Positions 9,300 to 17,855 are shown, counted from the first letter of the stretch. The stretch is 64,000 bases of DNA from Bacteroidota bacterium (GCA_020160935.1 JAIUPL010000003.1:238173-302172); one strand, 5' to 3'. Translations and numbers: made by a program. The notes: generated by a model from the sequence alone, not told the origin.

Positions 9300-9818
9300 T
9301 TACAGAAAGTCTTCGTCAGTTTCTTCCATCTCCACTTCTTCAAAACTGCCGAGTTGGCGGTTTTTCCGCACGCGATTCCATTCGAAATACCGTCCGTTCA
9401 TCACGACATATACGCCCGGGGGCAATACCTGAACAAAAGCCAGCGCGCTGCCGAGGTTGAAAAAACCATCAGAAGAAGTACCGAAAGCATATGGGATCAT
9501 GGCGCCTGTCAGCACGATGGTTTTGCCTTCAATACCTGCAGCAGCAAGCATCCGTGCGGTAGAAACCATACGATCCGTACCATGGGTGACAATAATTCGA
9601 TTATGCGGCGTTTTCAGGCAATTATAGGAAATTATGGCAAGGTCTTCATCGCGCATTTGAAGCGAATCGATCATCATCAGGGTTTTGATGTCGATGTCCA
9701 CTTCGCAGCGGCCGCGGTCGAACATTTCCTTAAGGTGCGTATCCTTGAAGTATAGTTCGCCGGTGAGGTAATTGTATTCTTTGTCGAAGGTGCCTCCTGT
9801 GACAAAAACCTGTATCAT
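9300..9818 (-). CDS. Single-domain asparaginase-like protein
   Basis: A 172-residue protein equivalent to only the N-terminal half of a type I/II L-asparaginase (usually about 330). It keeps both nucleophile motifs: VTGGTFDKEY at residues 6-15, with the first catalytic Thr, and VTHGTDRM near residue 78, with the second Thr-Asp pair. The C-terminal domain that completes the active site in dimers is missing and replaced by an acidic tail (FEEVEMEETDEDFL). There is no signal peptide. Short asparaginase-domain proteins exist in many bacteria; whether they hydrolyse Asn is unclear. It is convergent with the 9012 gene with no gap. Confidence 0.8.
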   Translation of the reverse strand: MIQVFVTGGTFDKEYNYLTGELYFKDTHLKEMFDRGRCEVDIDIKTLMMIDSLQMRDEDLAIISYNCLKTPHNRIIVTHGTDRMVSTARMLAAAGIEGKTIVLTGAMIPYAFGTSSDGFFNLGSALAFVQVLPPGVYVVMNGRYFEWNRVRKNRQLGSFEEVEMEETDEDFL

Positions 9819-9944
9819 GATAAAATCTTGGAAAAGTAATGTGGTGAAGGTTGTACCTTGAAATTTTGGGCCTGCAAAGGAACAGGATTTGTATCGCTTT
9901 TCAAAAAAACACCTGTCGCCCTGCTGATAACACCGCAGGTTTTC

Positions 9945-9952
9945 TACATTTG
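9945..9952 (+). promoter_or_regulatory. Putative -7 box for the 54-residue membrane gene
   Basis: TACATTTG is a perfect TAnnTTTG match, 22 bp before the ATG at 9974. No clear -33 TTTG is seen. A short hairpin cctg...cagg lies just upstream (about 9912-9939). Confidence 0.4.
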
Positions 9953-9973
9953 CCCCATCAAAATGGTTTGCAC

Positions 9974-10138
9974 ATGAAAAAGAACGAAGAATACACCGAA
10001 AACAAATCGCGCGACTGGCTTCTTTTTATCGGAGGTACCATCGCCATGGTTGCTCTGTTGATCTGGAAACCCGAATGGGTTTGGGTGGCGTGGCCATTCC
10101 AGTTTACCGGTCTGGCAGGCGCTTTGGGCCGCCTCTGA
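9974..10138 (+). CDS. 54-residue single-span membrane protein
   Basis: Small protein MKKNEEYTENKSRDWLLFIG and onward: a charged N-terminus, one clear membrane segment (WLLFIGGTIAMVALLIW) and a second weakly hydrophobic part rich in Trp (WVWVAWPFQF). It is supported by a perfect -7 box 22 bp upstream and a Rho-independent terminator 50 bp downstream, giving a compact single-gene unit. No family is recognised. Confidence 0.6.
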   Translation: MKKNEEYTENKSRDWLLFIGGTIAMVALLIWKPEWVWVAWPFQFTGLAGALGRL

Positions 10139-10188
10139 TTGTCAGTCCGCACATATTTGCCAAATCAAACTGGCACAAGAAGATGAGT

Positions 10189-10232
10189 CATCCCGAATTT
10201 TGGTTATTGCCAAAGTTCGGGATGCTTTTTTT
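10189..10232 (+). terminator. Rho-independent terminator
   Basis: Stem catcccgaa / ttcgggatg with a 17-nt loop, followed by a T-tract (10226-10232). It ends the small membrane gene. Its left half catcccgaattttggt is identical to that of the yebC terminator at 17881. Confidence 0.75.
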
Positions 10233-10246
10233 GTGCGTTGTTTTCT

Positions 10247-10316
10247 GTAGAGTAGTTTCCCGCAGATGGCGCAGATTTACCCGCAAATCTGCGCCATCTG
10301 CGGGAAACTACTCTAC
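10247..10316. repeat. Palindromic GCAGA-type element G
   Basis: A perfect 32-bp inverted repeat (10247-10278 and 10285-10316) with a 6-nt loop, acccgc. The arms consist of 9-bp units (cgcagatgg, cgcagattt) plus the edge sequence gtagagtagtttcc. The edge and the cgcagatttacccgca core are shared with element H at 17935. It lies in the 541-bp gene-free stretch 10139-10679, which otherwise holds the terminator before it, a possible minus-strand small RNA (10381-10475) and the AT-rich leader of the acylase gene. Confidence 0.85.
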
Positions 10317-10380
10317 GAATAATAACACACGGATCAAAAAATCGAAATGTCGTCTGTTTAAAACTACCTTATGCATTCGG

Positions 10381-10475
10381 TAAAAAAAGAAATCCCTCAA
10401 CCTATTGCGGCGAGGGACTCTAACCCAAACAAATAAACACAAAAACTACTTGGTGCAAGTTTAAGACAAAGTATT
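10381..10475 (-). ncRNA. Possible small RNA or orphan terminator unit
   Basis: On the minus strand there is a terminator-like hairpin (tccctc...gaggga, 10393-10417) followed by TTTCTTTTTTT. It is preceded 50-60 nt upstream by a -7-like box (AATACTTTG, complement of 10467-10475). No minus-strand gene lies between 10680 and here for it to terminate, so a transcript of about 75 nt is the simplest reading. No open frame of note is inside it. No known RNA family was recognised, and a suitable -33 element is not evident. Confidence 0.35.
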
Positions 10476-10679
10476 GGGAAGCGACAAATTTTTAGACCGG
10501 ATTTTTTTAAAAAATATGATCCTTTGTTGGACAGGCGCGTTTTTTACAAAATCATTAAAAGCAAGGGGCTATTTTTTCCAATAAAAAAACGGTTTTCAAA
10601 AATTGAGCCTGCTCGGCTGTATGATTTCAGATAGGTTTTTACCTTCGCCCGTATTCTTTGCCATCCAAATAAAATCACC

Positions 10680-13145
10680 ATGCGAATTTTTCGATTTCTG
10701 CTGGCAGCGGTTGTGACAGGCGCTTTGATCTGGTTTTTGAAAACGCCACAAAAAGCGGGCGACAAAAGCCTGCCGCCGCTCGGTGCTTTTTTTAACCCGT
10801 TTTCCGGATTCTGGGCCAACGCAGAACGTGCCGATGGCGCCAATTTCGACGACAAATCTCTTCCGGGTTTGAAAGCCCCCTGTCAGGTACTTTATGACGA
10901 CCTGCTTGTGCCGCATATTTTTGCAGAAAATCTGGATGATGCCCTGCGGGTGGAAGGCTTTGTTATCGCCAGCCAGCGCCTATGGCAAATGGACATTACC
11001 ACACGCAAGGCTTCCGGTCGTCTTTCCGAAGTGCTCGGTGCGCGCACGCTGCCTATAGATAAAATGACCCGGCGCCGGGGCATGGTATATGCCGCCGAAA
11101 ATGCGCTGGTAGGATGGAAAAAATCGGAAGAAGGTATGCGCCTCTTGCAAGCCTACACAGACGGCGTCAATGCGTATATCGACCAATTGGACCCGGCTGA
11201 ATATCCGATAGAATTCAAACTACTCGACTATAAGCCCGAGCACTGGAGTGTACTGAAAACAGCCCTGGTCATTGAAAGCATGGCAGAAACCCTTGCTTCT
11301 GGCGAAAGCGACCTGGCTTCTACCAATGCACTTGCACTTTTCGGTCAGGAAACCTTTGATTTTTTGTATCCGGAGTGGAATCCAAAGCAAGAGCCCATTA
11401 TTCCCGACACCGGGCAGTGGAAAGTGGCCCAGAAAGCCCTTGCCGAAGCAGAATCGGGGAAAAAACTCTCGGTTGCACCTGATTTTGTGCCCAATAGCGG
11501 CACACTTGCCTCGAATGAATTACCCGACATTGATCCATATCTGAAAGGCAGCAACAACTGGGCGGTTTCCGGTGGCAAAACAAAATCCGGTCACCCTATG
11601 CTGGCCAACGACCCGCACCTCAACCTGACCCTGCCTTCCATCTGGTTTCAGGTACAAATCCATACACCTGAACAAAATTGCTACGGCGTGGCCTTGCCTG
11701 GTGTTCCCGGCGTTGTAATTGGCTTTAATGAATATACTGCCTGGGGTATGACGAATGTCGGACAGGATGTTTCAGACTGGTATCGGGTGAAATGGGCCAA
11801 TGCCGAACGCAGTAAATACCTGATCGACGGCCAACAACGCGACGTGCGTATGCAGGTTGAAGTCATTCCGGTACGCGGCCAGGACACCGTGTACGACACG
11901 GTTAGATACACAGATTGGGGCCCCATGGTGTACGACAACGACGCACAGCACCCTCTGTACGACTGTGCATTGCGCTGGATTTCGCACGATGTGCCAGAAC
12001 CGGATGAAATGGCGCTATTCCTGCGTCTGAATTCCGGAAAAAACTTTCAGGATTACCAGAAAGCGCTCAGCGGATTCGACTGCCCGGCTCAAAACTTTGT
12101 TTTTGCCACCCGCAGCGGCGACATAGCCATACAGGTACAAGGCAGATATCCTGTGCGTGCCAAAGAACAGGGCCGTTTTATTCAGGATGGCAGCACGATG
12201 GCAACTGCCTGGAAAAATTTCATTCCGCAGGATATGATTCCAGGTATGCGCAACCCTTCGCGGGGCTTTGTTTTTTCGGCCAATCAGCATTCTACGCCAC
12301 CGAGTTATCCGTATTACTACCTGGCCAACGATTTTGAAGATTATCGGAGTCGACGAATTTATTCGAGACTGGATACGATGCATGATGCTACTCCGGCATA
12401 CATGAAAGCCATGCAAAATGACAATTTCAGTCAGCGCGCCGCAGATGCACTTCCCGCTATGTTCCGTTTGCTCGATCAGGATAAATTGGATGAAGACGGC
12501 AGAAAGATGGCAAAGGAATTGGCAGAATGGCAATACACATATGATGCCGACCTGACTGCGCCACCTCTTTACGACATATGGTACGACTCCTGCTACCTCA
12601 AAACCTGGGATGAAATGGATGTGCTACGTAAGCAAAACAAAACCATTCTGATGCCGGAAGCCTGGCGTTTCATCGAGTTGCTGGAACAGGATACCTCCAA
12701 TATTTTCTTTGACAAACGAAACACGCCGCAACGGGAAACGGCCCGTGAGATTGTCAATGAGTCATTTCGGGCAATGCAGGCTTATTTCAGGCAAAACCCG
12801 GACAAACGCACTTCCTGGGGGCCATTTCGTGGCTTTGCTTTGAAACACCTGGCACAAATCGATGCATTCAGCAGGCTCGATTTGGTGGTCGGGGGCAACA
12901 AATCCACCCCCAATGCCATCAGCAAAACCAATGGGCCGTCCTGGAGGATGATTGTCGACCTGGGCGATCAGGTAAAAGGAATGGGCGTATATCCGGGCGG
13001 CCAATCGGGTAATCCTGGAAGTCGTTTTTACGACAATATGGTCAATACCTGGGCAAAAGGCGAGTATTACGACCTGCTGTTTATGAAAAGTGCGGAGGAG
13101 GCCCCGGAAAGAATTTTGGCAAAACAATCATTCACCTCCAAATAG
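10680..13145 (+). CDS. Penicillin acylase (Ntn-hydrolase) family protein
   Basis: An 821-residue N-terminal-nucleophile amidohydrolase that cleaves amide bonds of beta-lactams, acyl-homoserine lactones or similar compounds; the substrate is not predictable. Residues 2-20 form a signal or anchor segment (MRIFRFLLAAVVTGALIWFL). The alpha chain is followed by autoprocessing before Ser291 in KGSNNWAVSGGKT, the new N-terminal nucleophile of the beta chain. Further family marks are MLANDPHLNLTLPSIWF, GVALPGVPGVVIGFNEYTAW and, near the end, KGMGVYPGGQSGNPGSRFYD. Length is normal for the family. A 126-residue membrane protein gene follows after 9 bp and is probably co-transcribed. Confidence 0.92.
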   Translation: MRIFRFLLAAVVTGALIWFLKTPQKAGDKSLPPLGAFFNPFSGFWANAERADGANFDDKSLPGLKAPCQVLYDDLLVPHIFAENLDDALRVEGFVIASQRLWQMDITTRKASGRLSEVLGARTLPIDKMTRRRGMVYAAENALVGWKKSEEGMRLLQAYTDGVNAYIDQLDPAEYPIEFKLLDYKPEHWSVLKTALVIESMAETLASGESDLASTNALALFGQETFDFLYPEWNPKQEPIIPDTGQWKVAQKALAEAESGKKLSVAPDFVPNSGTLASNELPDIDPYLKGSNNWAVSGGKTKSGHPMLANDPHLNLTLPSIWFQVQIHTPEQNCYGVALPGVPGVVIGFNEYTAWGMTNVGQDVSDWYRVKWANAERSKYLIDGQQRDVRMQVEVIPVRGQDTVYDTVRYTDWGPMVYDNDAQHPLYDCALRWISHDVPEPDEMALFLRLNSGKNFQDYQKALSGFDCPAQNFVFATRSGDIAIQVQGRYPVRAKEQGRFIQDGSTMATAWKNFIPQDMIPGMRNPSRGFVFSANQHSTPPSYPYYYLANDFEDYRSRRIYSRLDTMHDATPAYMKAMQNDNFSQRAADALPAMFRLLDQDKLDEDGRKMAKELAEWQYTYDADLTAPPLYDIWYDSCYLKTWDEMDVLRKQNKTILMPEAWRFIELLEQDTSNIFFDKRNTPQRETAREIVNESFRAMQAYFRQNPDKRTSWGPFRGFALKHLAQIDAFSRLDLVVGGNKSTPNAISKTNGPSWRMIVDLGDQVKGMGVYPGGQSGNPGSRFYDNMVNTWAKGEYYDLLFMKSAEEAPERILAKQSFTSK

Positions 13146-13154
13146 CCTGCACGT

Positions 13155-13535
13155 ATGAAAAACGCATTATTAACAACGCTTTTTATCCTGGTTTTTGGAT
13201 GCCTGGGTTATTGGGGGCTCCCCTGGTGGGGGCTGGCAGTGGTGGCTGGTGTAGCAGCCTGGTTTTTTCCTTTATCAGGTGGAAAGAGTTTTTCCACCGC
13301 ATTTGCAGCCGGATTTCTTTTGTGGTTCGTAGCAGCATTGCTACACAATATGAGCAACGGCGGCATCTTGTCGGCTAAAATCGGTGTACTGTTTATGGGC
13401 GTCAAGGGTTGGCACTTGATGTCGATCACAGCCCTTTTTGGAGGTTTGCTGGCCGGTTTTGGGGCACTGACGAGTTCCTACGCCCGGCAAATGATGTTCC
13501 CCGACAAACCCAGGCGCTACGGCAGAAGAAGGTAG
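13155..13535 (+). CDS. Four-span membrane protein, unknown function
   Basis: A 126-residue hydrophobic protein with segments around residues 4-22, 25-45, 50-70 and 90-112, and a basic end (PDKPRRYGRRR). It begins 9 bp after the acylase gene, so it is likely co-transcribed, but nothing shows a functional link. Gly/Trp-rich segments such as GYWGLPWWGLAVVAG are seen in small Bacteroidota membrane proteins. No function is assigned. Confidence 0.75.
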   Translation: MKNALLTTLFILVFGCLGYWGLPWWGLAVVAGVAAWFFPLSGGKSFSTAFAAGFLLWFVAALLHNMSNGGILSAKIGVLFMGVKGWHLMSITALFGGLLAGFGALTSSYARQMMFPDKPRRYGRRR

Positions 13536-13634
13536 GCTGCATGGGATGCTGAATTTTTCTTTTAGGAATCTTTAACCTGCAAATGAGCAACTTTGCGGGG
13601 ATGGCTGCGTTTTTAGGAAAAATCATCATCAAAA

Positions 13635-14306
13635 ATGAAGAAACTACTCTTTCCCCTATTCGCTTTGTTGTTGAGTGGCAGCACGTACGCACAATCAGCA
13701 GCCCAACCGGAAAAAAACGACCCGGAAGCGAAGAAAGTACTCGACAAGATCAGGAAGAAATACGAAGCGTATAAAACCCTGGAAGCCTCCTTCAATTTGA
13801 GCATTGAAGTGCCCGGACAACCCAAAGAAGTTCAAAAAGGAAAAATAAGCCAGGAAGGCGACAAGTTTCGCCTGGAAATGGATCAGCAGATTATTGTCAG
13901 CGATGCAAAAACAACCTGGGTGTACCTGAAGAAAAACAATGAAGTCCAGATCAACAATGCACAACCGGGCGCTGATAATGGATTTCTTACACCCAAGGAA
14001 CTACTGAAACGCTATCAAAAAGGTGATTTTCTGTATGCAATCAACGACAAGTTGACCGAAAATGGAAAAGTCATCACATTGATCGAATTCAAGCCGAAAG
14101 ACAGAAATTCAGAGTATTCCAAATTCCGACTGAGTATTGACGAAAAAGCGGGCACTATTCAGGGAATCAAGGCTTTTAGCAAAGACGGCTCACGCTATTC
14201 CTTTGATATCAGCCGCTTGTCGACCAACAAATCCTTTGCGGCAGGTACGTTCGGTTTTGATACCAAAAAATATCCCGGCGTACACGTCGAAGACCTCAGG
14301 GATTGA
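13635..14306 (+). CDS. lolA: Outer-membrane lipoprotein carrier protein LolA
   Basis: Periplasmic chaperone that carries lipoproteins from the LolCDE exporter to the outer membrane. The protein has 223 residues with a signal peptide (residues 1-20, ending GSTYAQS). The LolA half-barrel follows: ILDK-type helix VLDKIRKKYEAYKTLEASFN, QKGKISQEGDKFRLEM, TWVYLKKNNEVQINNAQPG, and the late FRLSIDEKAGTIQGIKAFSKDG. No LolB is expected in Bacteroidota. The last 11 bp overlap the convergent PgpH-like gene. It is separated by about 100 bp from the preceding gene and probably has its own promoter. Confidence 0.9.
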   Translation: MKKLLFPLFALLLSGSTYAQSAAQPEKNDPEAKKVLDKIRKKYEAYKTLEASFNLSIEVPGQPKEVQKGKISQEGDKFRLEMDQQIIVSDAKTTWVYLKKNNEVQINNAQPGADNGFLTPKELLKRYQKGDFLYAINDKLTENGKVITLIEFKPKDRNSEYSKFRLSIDEKAGTIQGIKAFSKDGSRYSFDISRLSTNKSFAAGTFGFDTKKYPGVHVEDLRD

Positions 14307-15663
14307 TCTGTTTTTCCGGTAAGGCCCATTTCTGAAGCGGATACGTTGCCAGGGATATGCCTGCTGCCAGCGCAAGAAAAGTTGCCGCATCTGTCCAGTA
14401 CATGGCGTGCGGCAATTTTTCGCTCCATGTCAATCCTGCCAGCACCAGCAATTGAAAGGTTAAGACGATCGTGGCGAACAAGAGTACACTCCTCCATGTC
14501 AGCCGCTGGTCAAGCCAGAGCAATGTAGTCAGCCAGGCGGCTGTTTGCAAAAAAAGCCACCCGCTGGGCCATGAACATGCATATGTGGTCAACAACAAAA
14601 TGGCTATCCACACCGATTTTCCTGCTTCCCGTCCAGCAAAAAAAGGCAGTACCCAAAAGGGGATCAAAAGTGGTGCAGCCTCTCCTACCCTTCCGAGCCA
14701 TCCGGCTGCCAGGCTCAGTGACAAAGTTAGAATAGCCGTTATGGGGTAAGAAATGTCGGCATAATCAGTCTTTTTTAGATAGGAAACGGCCATCAAGCCT
14801 GCGAATACCAGTAGTGCCAGCAATCCCGAACCAAATGGATACAGTGGCGCGTCGTCTGAATGGTATCTCCGCTCCAGTGACTGCAATTTTTGGACTGTTT
14901 CTGCTGTTAAAATTTCTCCGGGCTGTGCCACAGGCTCTCCCTGGCGCACGATAACGCCTGTGCCGGTTACGGCAGCGAGTTTGCGGCGTTTGCCGGCCTG
15001 TCCAAGTGAATCGCTGAAACGCATATTCACAGTCAGCGACTTTTCCAACAAGGGAAGTATAAGTTCGGGCTGTCGCAAGGGGCAAAATGGCAAGGTGTCT
15101 GTCAGAAAATCCTTTGCCTGGCGCAGGGTTCCCACTTCTTTTACCGGTACTTTTTTTTCTGAAACGGGCGTCACAACGTACACAAAACCCGGAGTATCCC
15201 GAAACGCTTCTTCGGCAGGGTCAGCAATACCATTATTGAAAATAATATCCAGCAACTGGCTTCCGAATGCAATATATGCCGCCTGGTTGTGTACCAGATC
15301 ATCAAATTGGGTATCGTGTTTGCTGATTTGTGCCTGTTCGGTTACCAGCCTGGCAAATTGCTTTTTTTGCCGGCGTGCCACTTCAGGGTCGAGGAAAAAA
15401 TAGGGGGCATGCTCAGTGTTTACCCGCTCTACTTCTGTCCTGACCTGTTCATCCGGGTACAGCACTTCAAAATCAAAAGGCGCATAAAGGCTACGGTAAC
15501 TCCAGGGCTGACCTTCCTGGAAATGATAAGGAAACAACTCTTCCCGAGGCATCAGCAAGGCAAACACACCTGCACAAACCAAAGCCAGTACCCAGTGGTA
15601 TCCCGGCAGTTTCCTGCCTGCAATGGTTACCGGAAAATGTTTCAGTATATCTTGATGTAACAT
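14296..15663 (-). CDS. PgpH-like 7TM protein lacking the HD phosphodiesterase domain
   Basis: A 455-residue membrane protein. After an N-terminal span (residues 22-40) there is an extracytoplasmic 7TMR-HDED domain of about 230 residues, including PWSYRSLYAPFDFEVLYPDE and the hallmark GTGVIVRQGEPVAQPGEILT. Seven further hydrophobic segments follow, from about residue 275 to 445. In PgpH, the c-di-AMP phosphodiesterase, the cytoplasmic HD domain begins just after this point and the whole protein is usually near 700 residues or more. Here the frame ends in PLQKWALPEKQINP and the downstream DNA is lolA in antisense, so the catalytic domain is absent. It follows the adenosyltransferase gene by 38 bp. 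It may act as a sensor or scaffold, or be a decayed gene with an intact frame. Confidence 0.82.
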   Translation of the reverse strand: MLHQDILKHFPVTIAGRKLPGYHWVLALVCAGVFALLMPREELFPYHFQEGQPWSYRSLYAPFDFEVLYPDEQVRTEVERVNTEHAPYFFLDPEVARRQKKQFARLVTEQAQISKHDTQFDDLVHNQAAYIAFGSQLLDIIFNNGIADPAEEAFRDTPGFVYVVTPVSEKKVPVKEVGTLRQAKDFLTDTLPFCPLRQPELILPLLEKSLTVNMRFSDSLGQAGKRRKLAAVTGTGVIVRQGEPVAQPGEILTAETVQKLQSLERRYHSDDAPLYPFGSGLLALLVFAGLMAVSYLKKTDYADISYPITAILTLSLSLAAGWLGRVGEAAPLLIPFWVLPFFAGREAGKSVWIAILLLTTYACSWPSGWLFLQTAAWLTTLLWLDQRLTWRSVLLFATIVLTFQLLVLAGLTWSEKLPHAMYWTDAATFLALAAGISLATYPLQKWALPEKQINP

Positions 15664-15701
15664 GAAGGTATTTTCAGCAATTCCGTTGTGTTATGGCCGC
15701 C

Positions 15702-16256
15702 TCATTTTTTTCGGGTATTCCATATGACTTCTTCCACACCCAAATCGTGGCTTAACTGGCGTGCCAGCATAAAAAAGTAATCCGATAAACGGTTCAAATA
15801 TTGCAAAACCAATGGTTCTACTGCTTCTGTCTGATCCAGCGCAACTACCAGGCGCTCCGCTCGGCGGCACACGGTGCGACAAACGTGACAAACCGATACC
15901 GAAGTATGGCCGCCGGGTAAAATGAAGTTTTTTAACGGCGGTAATTGTGCATCCATGCGGTCGATTTCCCGCTCCAGCAAGGCTATATCTTCCTCCACGA
16001 CATCAGGAGTGGGCGGATGTTTGTCGGGGTCGCTTGCCAGCGCGGCACCTACCGTAAAAAGCCGGTTTTGTATTTCGTACAAAGTGCCACGATGCTGCGT
16101 ATCCTGTAGTGCATCGCGCAGCCAGCCGACAAACGAATTCAACTCGTCTACTGTTCCGTATGCCTCTACCCGAAGGTCATTTTTAGCCACTCGGCGCCCG
16201 CCGAAGAGGGCTGTTTTGCCCTGATCGCCCGTTTTTGTGTAAATTCGGAAAGCCAT
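15702..16256 (-). CDS. pduO: PduO-type ATP:cob(I)alamin adenosyltransferase
   Basis: Transfers the adenosyl group of ATP to cob(I)alamin, making coenzyme B12. The protein has 184 residues, starting at ATG 16256, directly before the conserved RIYTKTGDQGKTALFGG. That start leaves 1 bp after the upstream stop; a reading beginning further upstream would overlap that gene for no conserved gain. Other family marks are VEAYGTVDELNSFVGWLRD near residue 30, FILPGG and CRTVCRRAERLVVALDQ. The B12-dependent metH lies 11 kb away. It is co-oriented between the CpcT-like gene and the PgpH-like gene and probably in one transcript with them. Confidence 0.93.
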   Translation of the reverse strand: MAFRIYTKTGDQGKTALFGGRRVAKNDLRVEAYGTVDELNSFVGWLRDALQDTQHRGTLYEIQNRLFTVGAALASDPDKHPPTPDVVEEDIALLEREIDRMDAQLPPLKNFILPGGHTSVSVCHVCRTVCRRAERLVVALDQTEAVEPLVLQYLNRLSDYFFMLARQLSHDLGVEEVIWNTRKK

Positions 16257-16257
16257 A

Positions 16258-16911
16258 TTAGTCGTGTTGCTTGATAAATTCATAGCCGCCTTTCACGGCG
16301 CCCCACACCTGTTCTCCTTTTTCATTAAAGCCCTGATCCCAACTGTTGAGTTGGCGCGGGGTGATGGTTACTTTCGAAGTGGCATATTTGGCATTGCGCA
16401 GATTACTCTCACAACCTTCGCCTCTGGTAGAACCCGAAAACGAACCATCCTTATTTTGATACAAGAAAACGCTGCATCCTTCTCTCAACGTGAGGTCGGC
16501 AGGTTTTAACTGATCGAACACAGATACATTTTTATATGCCCCAACCCATTTGGAGGCATCCGGAAGAGTATATACAATGCTTTTGAAATCGCCGACATCA
16601 TCGCGTTGCACCCTGTAAACGCGTTGGCGGTAAGGTTTGTCCTGCGCCGCTGCCGTGGCCTGTTCCACATACAGCCAGTAGTTGCCCTGGTCATTGATCC
16701 AAATGCGGCGGATGTGCAGCCGAATATCAAAAAACGCCGAATCTCTTTTGCTTTGTATTTCGCTGCTGAAATCGCCGGTCATATAATCAACCAGCATTTT
16801 CAAATCCTTGTCGATTGTGCCCTCCCCTTTCTTGAAAACCGAACAAGCAGAAAGTAATGTGGCCATTGATACCGAAAAGGCCGCCAGATAAATGGAAATT
16901 GTATTTTTCAT
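16258..16911 (-). CDS. CpcT/CpeT-like lipoprotein
   Basis: A 217-residue protein. The signal peptide ends in a lipobox-like LLSAC at about residue 23, so it is probably an exported lipoprotein. The rest resembles CpcT/CpeT chromophore lyases: LKMLVDYMTGDFSSEIQSKR, FFDIRLHIRRIW, WLYVEQA, DKPYRQRVYRV, and a C-terminal ATSKVTITPRQLNSWDQGFN. In cyanobacteria these enzymes attach bilins to phycobiliproteins, but no phycobiliprotein or bilin gene is present here, so that role is unlikely. The domain may bind another tetrapyrrole or lipophilic ligand. ATG 16911 is preferred over upstream readings because it starts the signal peptide. Its stop is 1 bp from the adenosyltransferase start. Confidence 0.8.
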   Translation of the reverse strand: MKNTISIYLAAFSVSMATLLSACSVFKKGEGTIDKDLKMLVDYMTGDFSSEIQSKRDSAFFDIRLHIRRIWINDQGNYWLYVEQATAAAQDKPYRQRVYRVQRDDVGDFKSIVYTLPDASKWVGAYKNVSVFDQLKPADLTLREGCSVFLYQNKDGSFSGSTRGEGCESNLRNAKYATSKVTITPRQLNSWDQGFNEKGEQVWGAVKGGYEFIKQHD

Positions 16912-16970
16912 GACAAGCATTGATTTACGAAAATGAACACAACGCAGGTGCAAAGGTGCACATATTGGTG

Positions 16971-17050
16971 AAGAGCGTGTTCGGGATTTTTTCGCCGGGC
17001 CTGAAAATCCATCTTTTCAGCCACCGGCAAAAAATCCCGAACACGCTCTT
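16971..17050. repeat. Palindromic element I between divergent genes
   Basis: Arms 16971-16998 and 17024-17050 pair over 27 bp, starting aagagcgtgttcgggatttt; one extra base bulges in the left arm. Inside, ctgaaaa/ttttcag (17001-17007, 17014-17020) makes a second stem. Unlike the other elements it lies between two gene starts, 40 bp upstream of the yebC -7 box. Its ttcgggatttttt segment resembles the terminators at 10189 and 17881. Confidence 0.8.
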
Positions 17051-17091
17051 AATCCTTTGGTAGTTCACTTTTTTTAATGGTTCAAAAGCAC

Positions 17092-17099
17092 TATTTTTG
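17092..17099 (+). promoter_or_regulatory. Putative -7 box of the yebC-family gene
   Basis: TATTTTTG matches TAnnTTTG. A T-rich run sits 19 bp upstream in place of a clean TTTG. The predicted start is about 33 nt before the ATG at 17139. Confidence 0.45.
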
Positions 17100-17138
17100 C
17101 GCCGCTTTTGCTCACTACAAAAAGAAATACACACCACT

Positions 17139-17855
17139 ATGGGACGCGCGTTTGAATTCCGCAAAGAAAGAAAAATGAAACGTTGGGCCGGCATGGCCAA
17201 AACCTTTACCCGTATTGGGCGGGAAATTGCGCTGGCTGTAAAAGCCGGTGGAACCAGCCCTGAATACAACTCCCGGCTTCGGGTAGCCATTCAAAATGCC
17301 AAGGCTGCCAACATGCCCAAATCCAACGTGGAAAATGCGATTAAAAATGCATCCTCCAAGGAAGCGGAAAACTTTCAGGAAGTTATTTACGAAGGCAAAG
17401 GGCCGCATGGCATTGCCTTTTTGGTGGAAACCGCTACCAATAACCCCACTCGCACGGTAGCCAATGTACGCATGTATTTCGACCGTTGTGGCGGCGCACT
17501 GGGCAATTCCGGAACGGTGAGTTTTCTGTTCGACCGCAAAGGTGTTTTCAAGGTCAAAGCCGAAGGACAAAACTGGGACGACCTGGAACTGGAACTGATC
17601 GATGCCGGCCTGGAAGAAATGAAACGTGAGGACGAAGAAGTCGTACTATACACCAGTTTTACCGATTTCGGCACCATGCAAACTGCACTGGAAGAGCGCA
17701 ATATCGAGGCAGTGAGCGCCGGACTGGAATGGATTCCTACCAGCATGAAAAAACTGGGCGACTCAGAAGTGGAACAAGTCATCAAACTCATCGACCGCCT
17801 GGAAGAAGATGATGATGTGCTGAATGTGTTCCACACCATGGATATGTCGGAATAA
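17139..17855 (+). CDS. YebC/PmpR-family protein
   Basis: A 238-residue protein. Members act in translation of proline-rich stretches or as transcription regulators (PmpR); which applies here cannot be told. The N-terminus GRAFEFRKERKMKRWAGMAK is the Bacteroidota form of the usual GHSKW start. Then come TRIGREIALAVKAGG, NAKAANMPKSNVENAIKNA, YEGKGPHGIAFLVE and the acidic DREDEE-type C-terminal domain (LIDAGLEEMKREDEEVV). The upstream reading from 17097 adds 14 non-conserved residues, so ATG 17139 is used. A strong terminator follows at 17881. Confidence 0.93.
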   Translation: MGRAFEFRKERKMKRWAGMAKTFTRIGREIALAVKAGGTSPEYNSRLRVAIQNAKAANMPKSNVENAIKNASSKEAENFQEVIYEGKGPHGIAFLVETATNNPTRTVANVRMYFDRCGGALGNSGTVSFLFDRKGVFKVKAEGQNWDDLELELIDAGLEEMKREDEEVVLYTSFTDFGTMQTALEERNIEAVSAGLEWIPTSMKKLGDSEVEQVIKLIDRLEEDDDVLNVFHTMDMSE

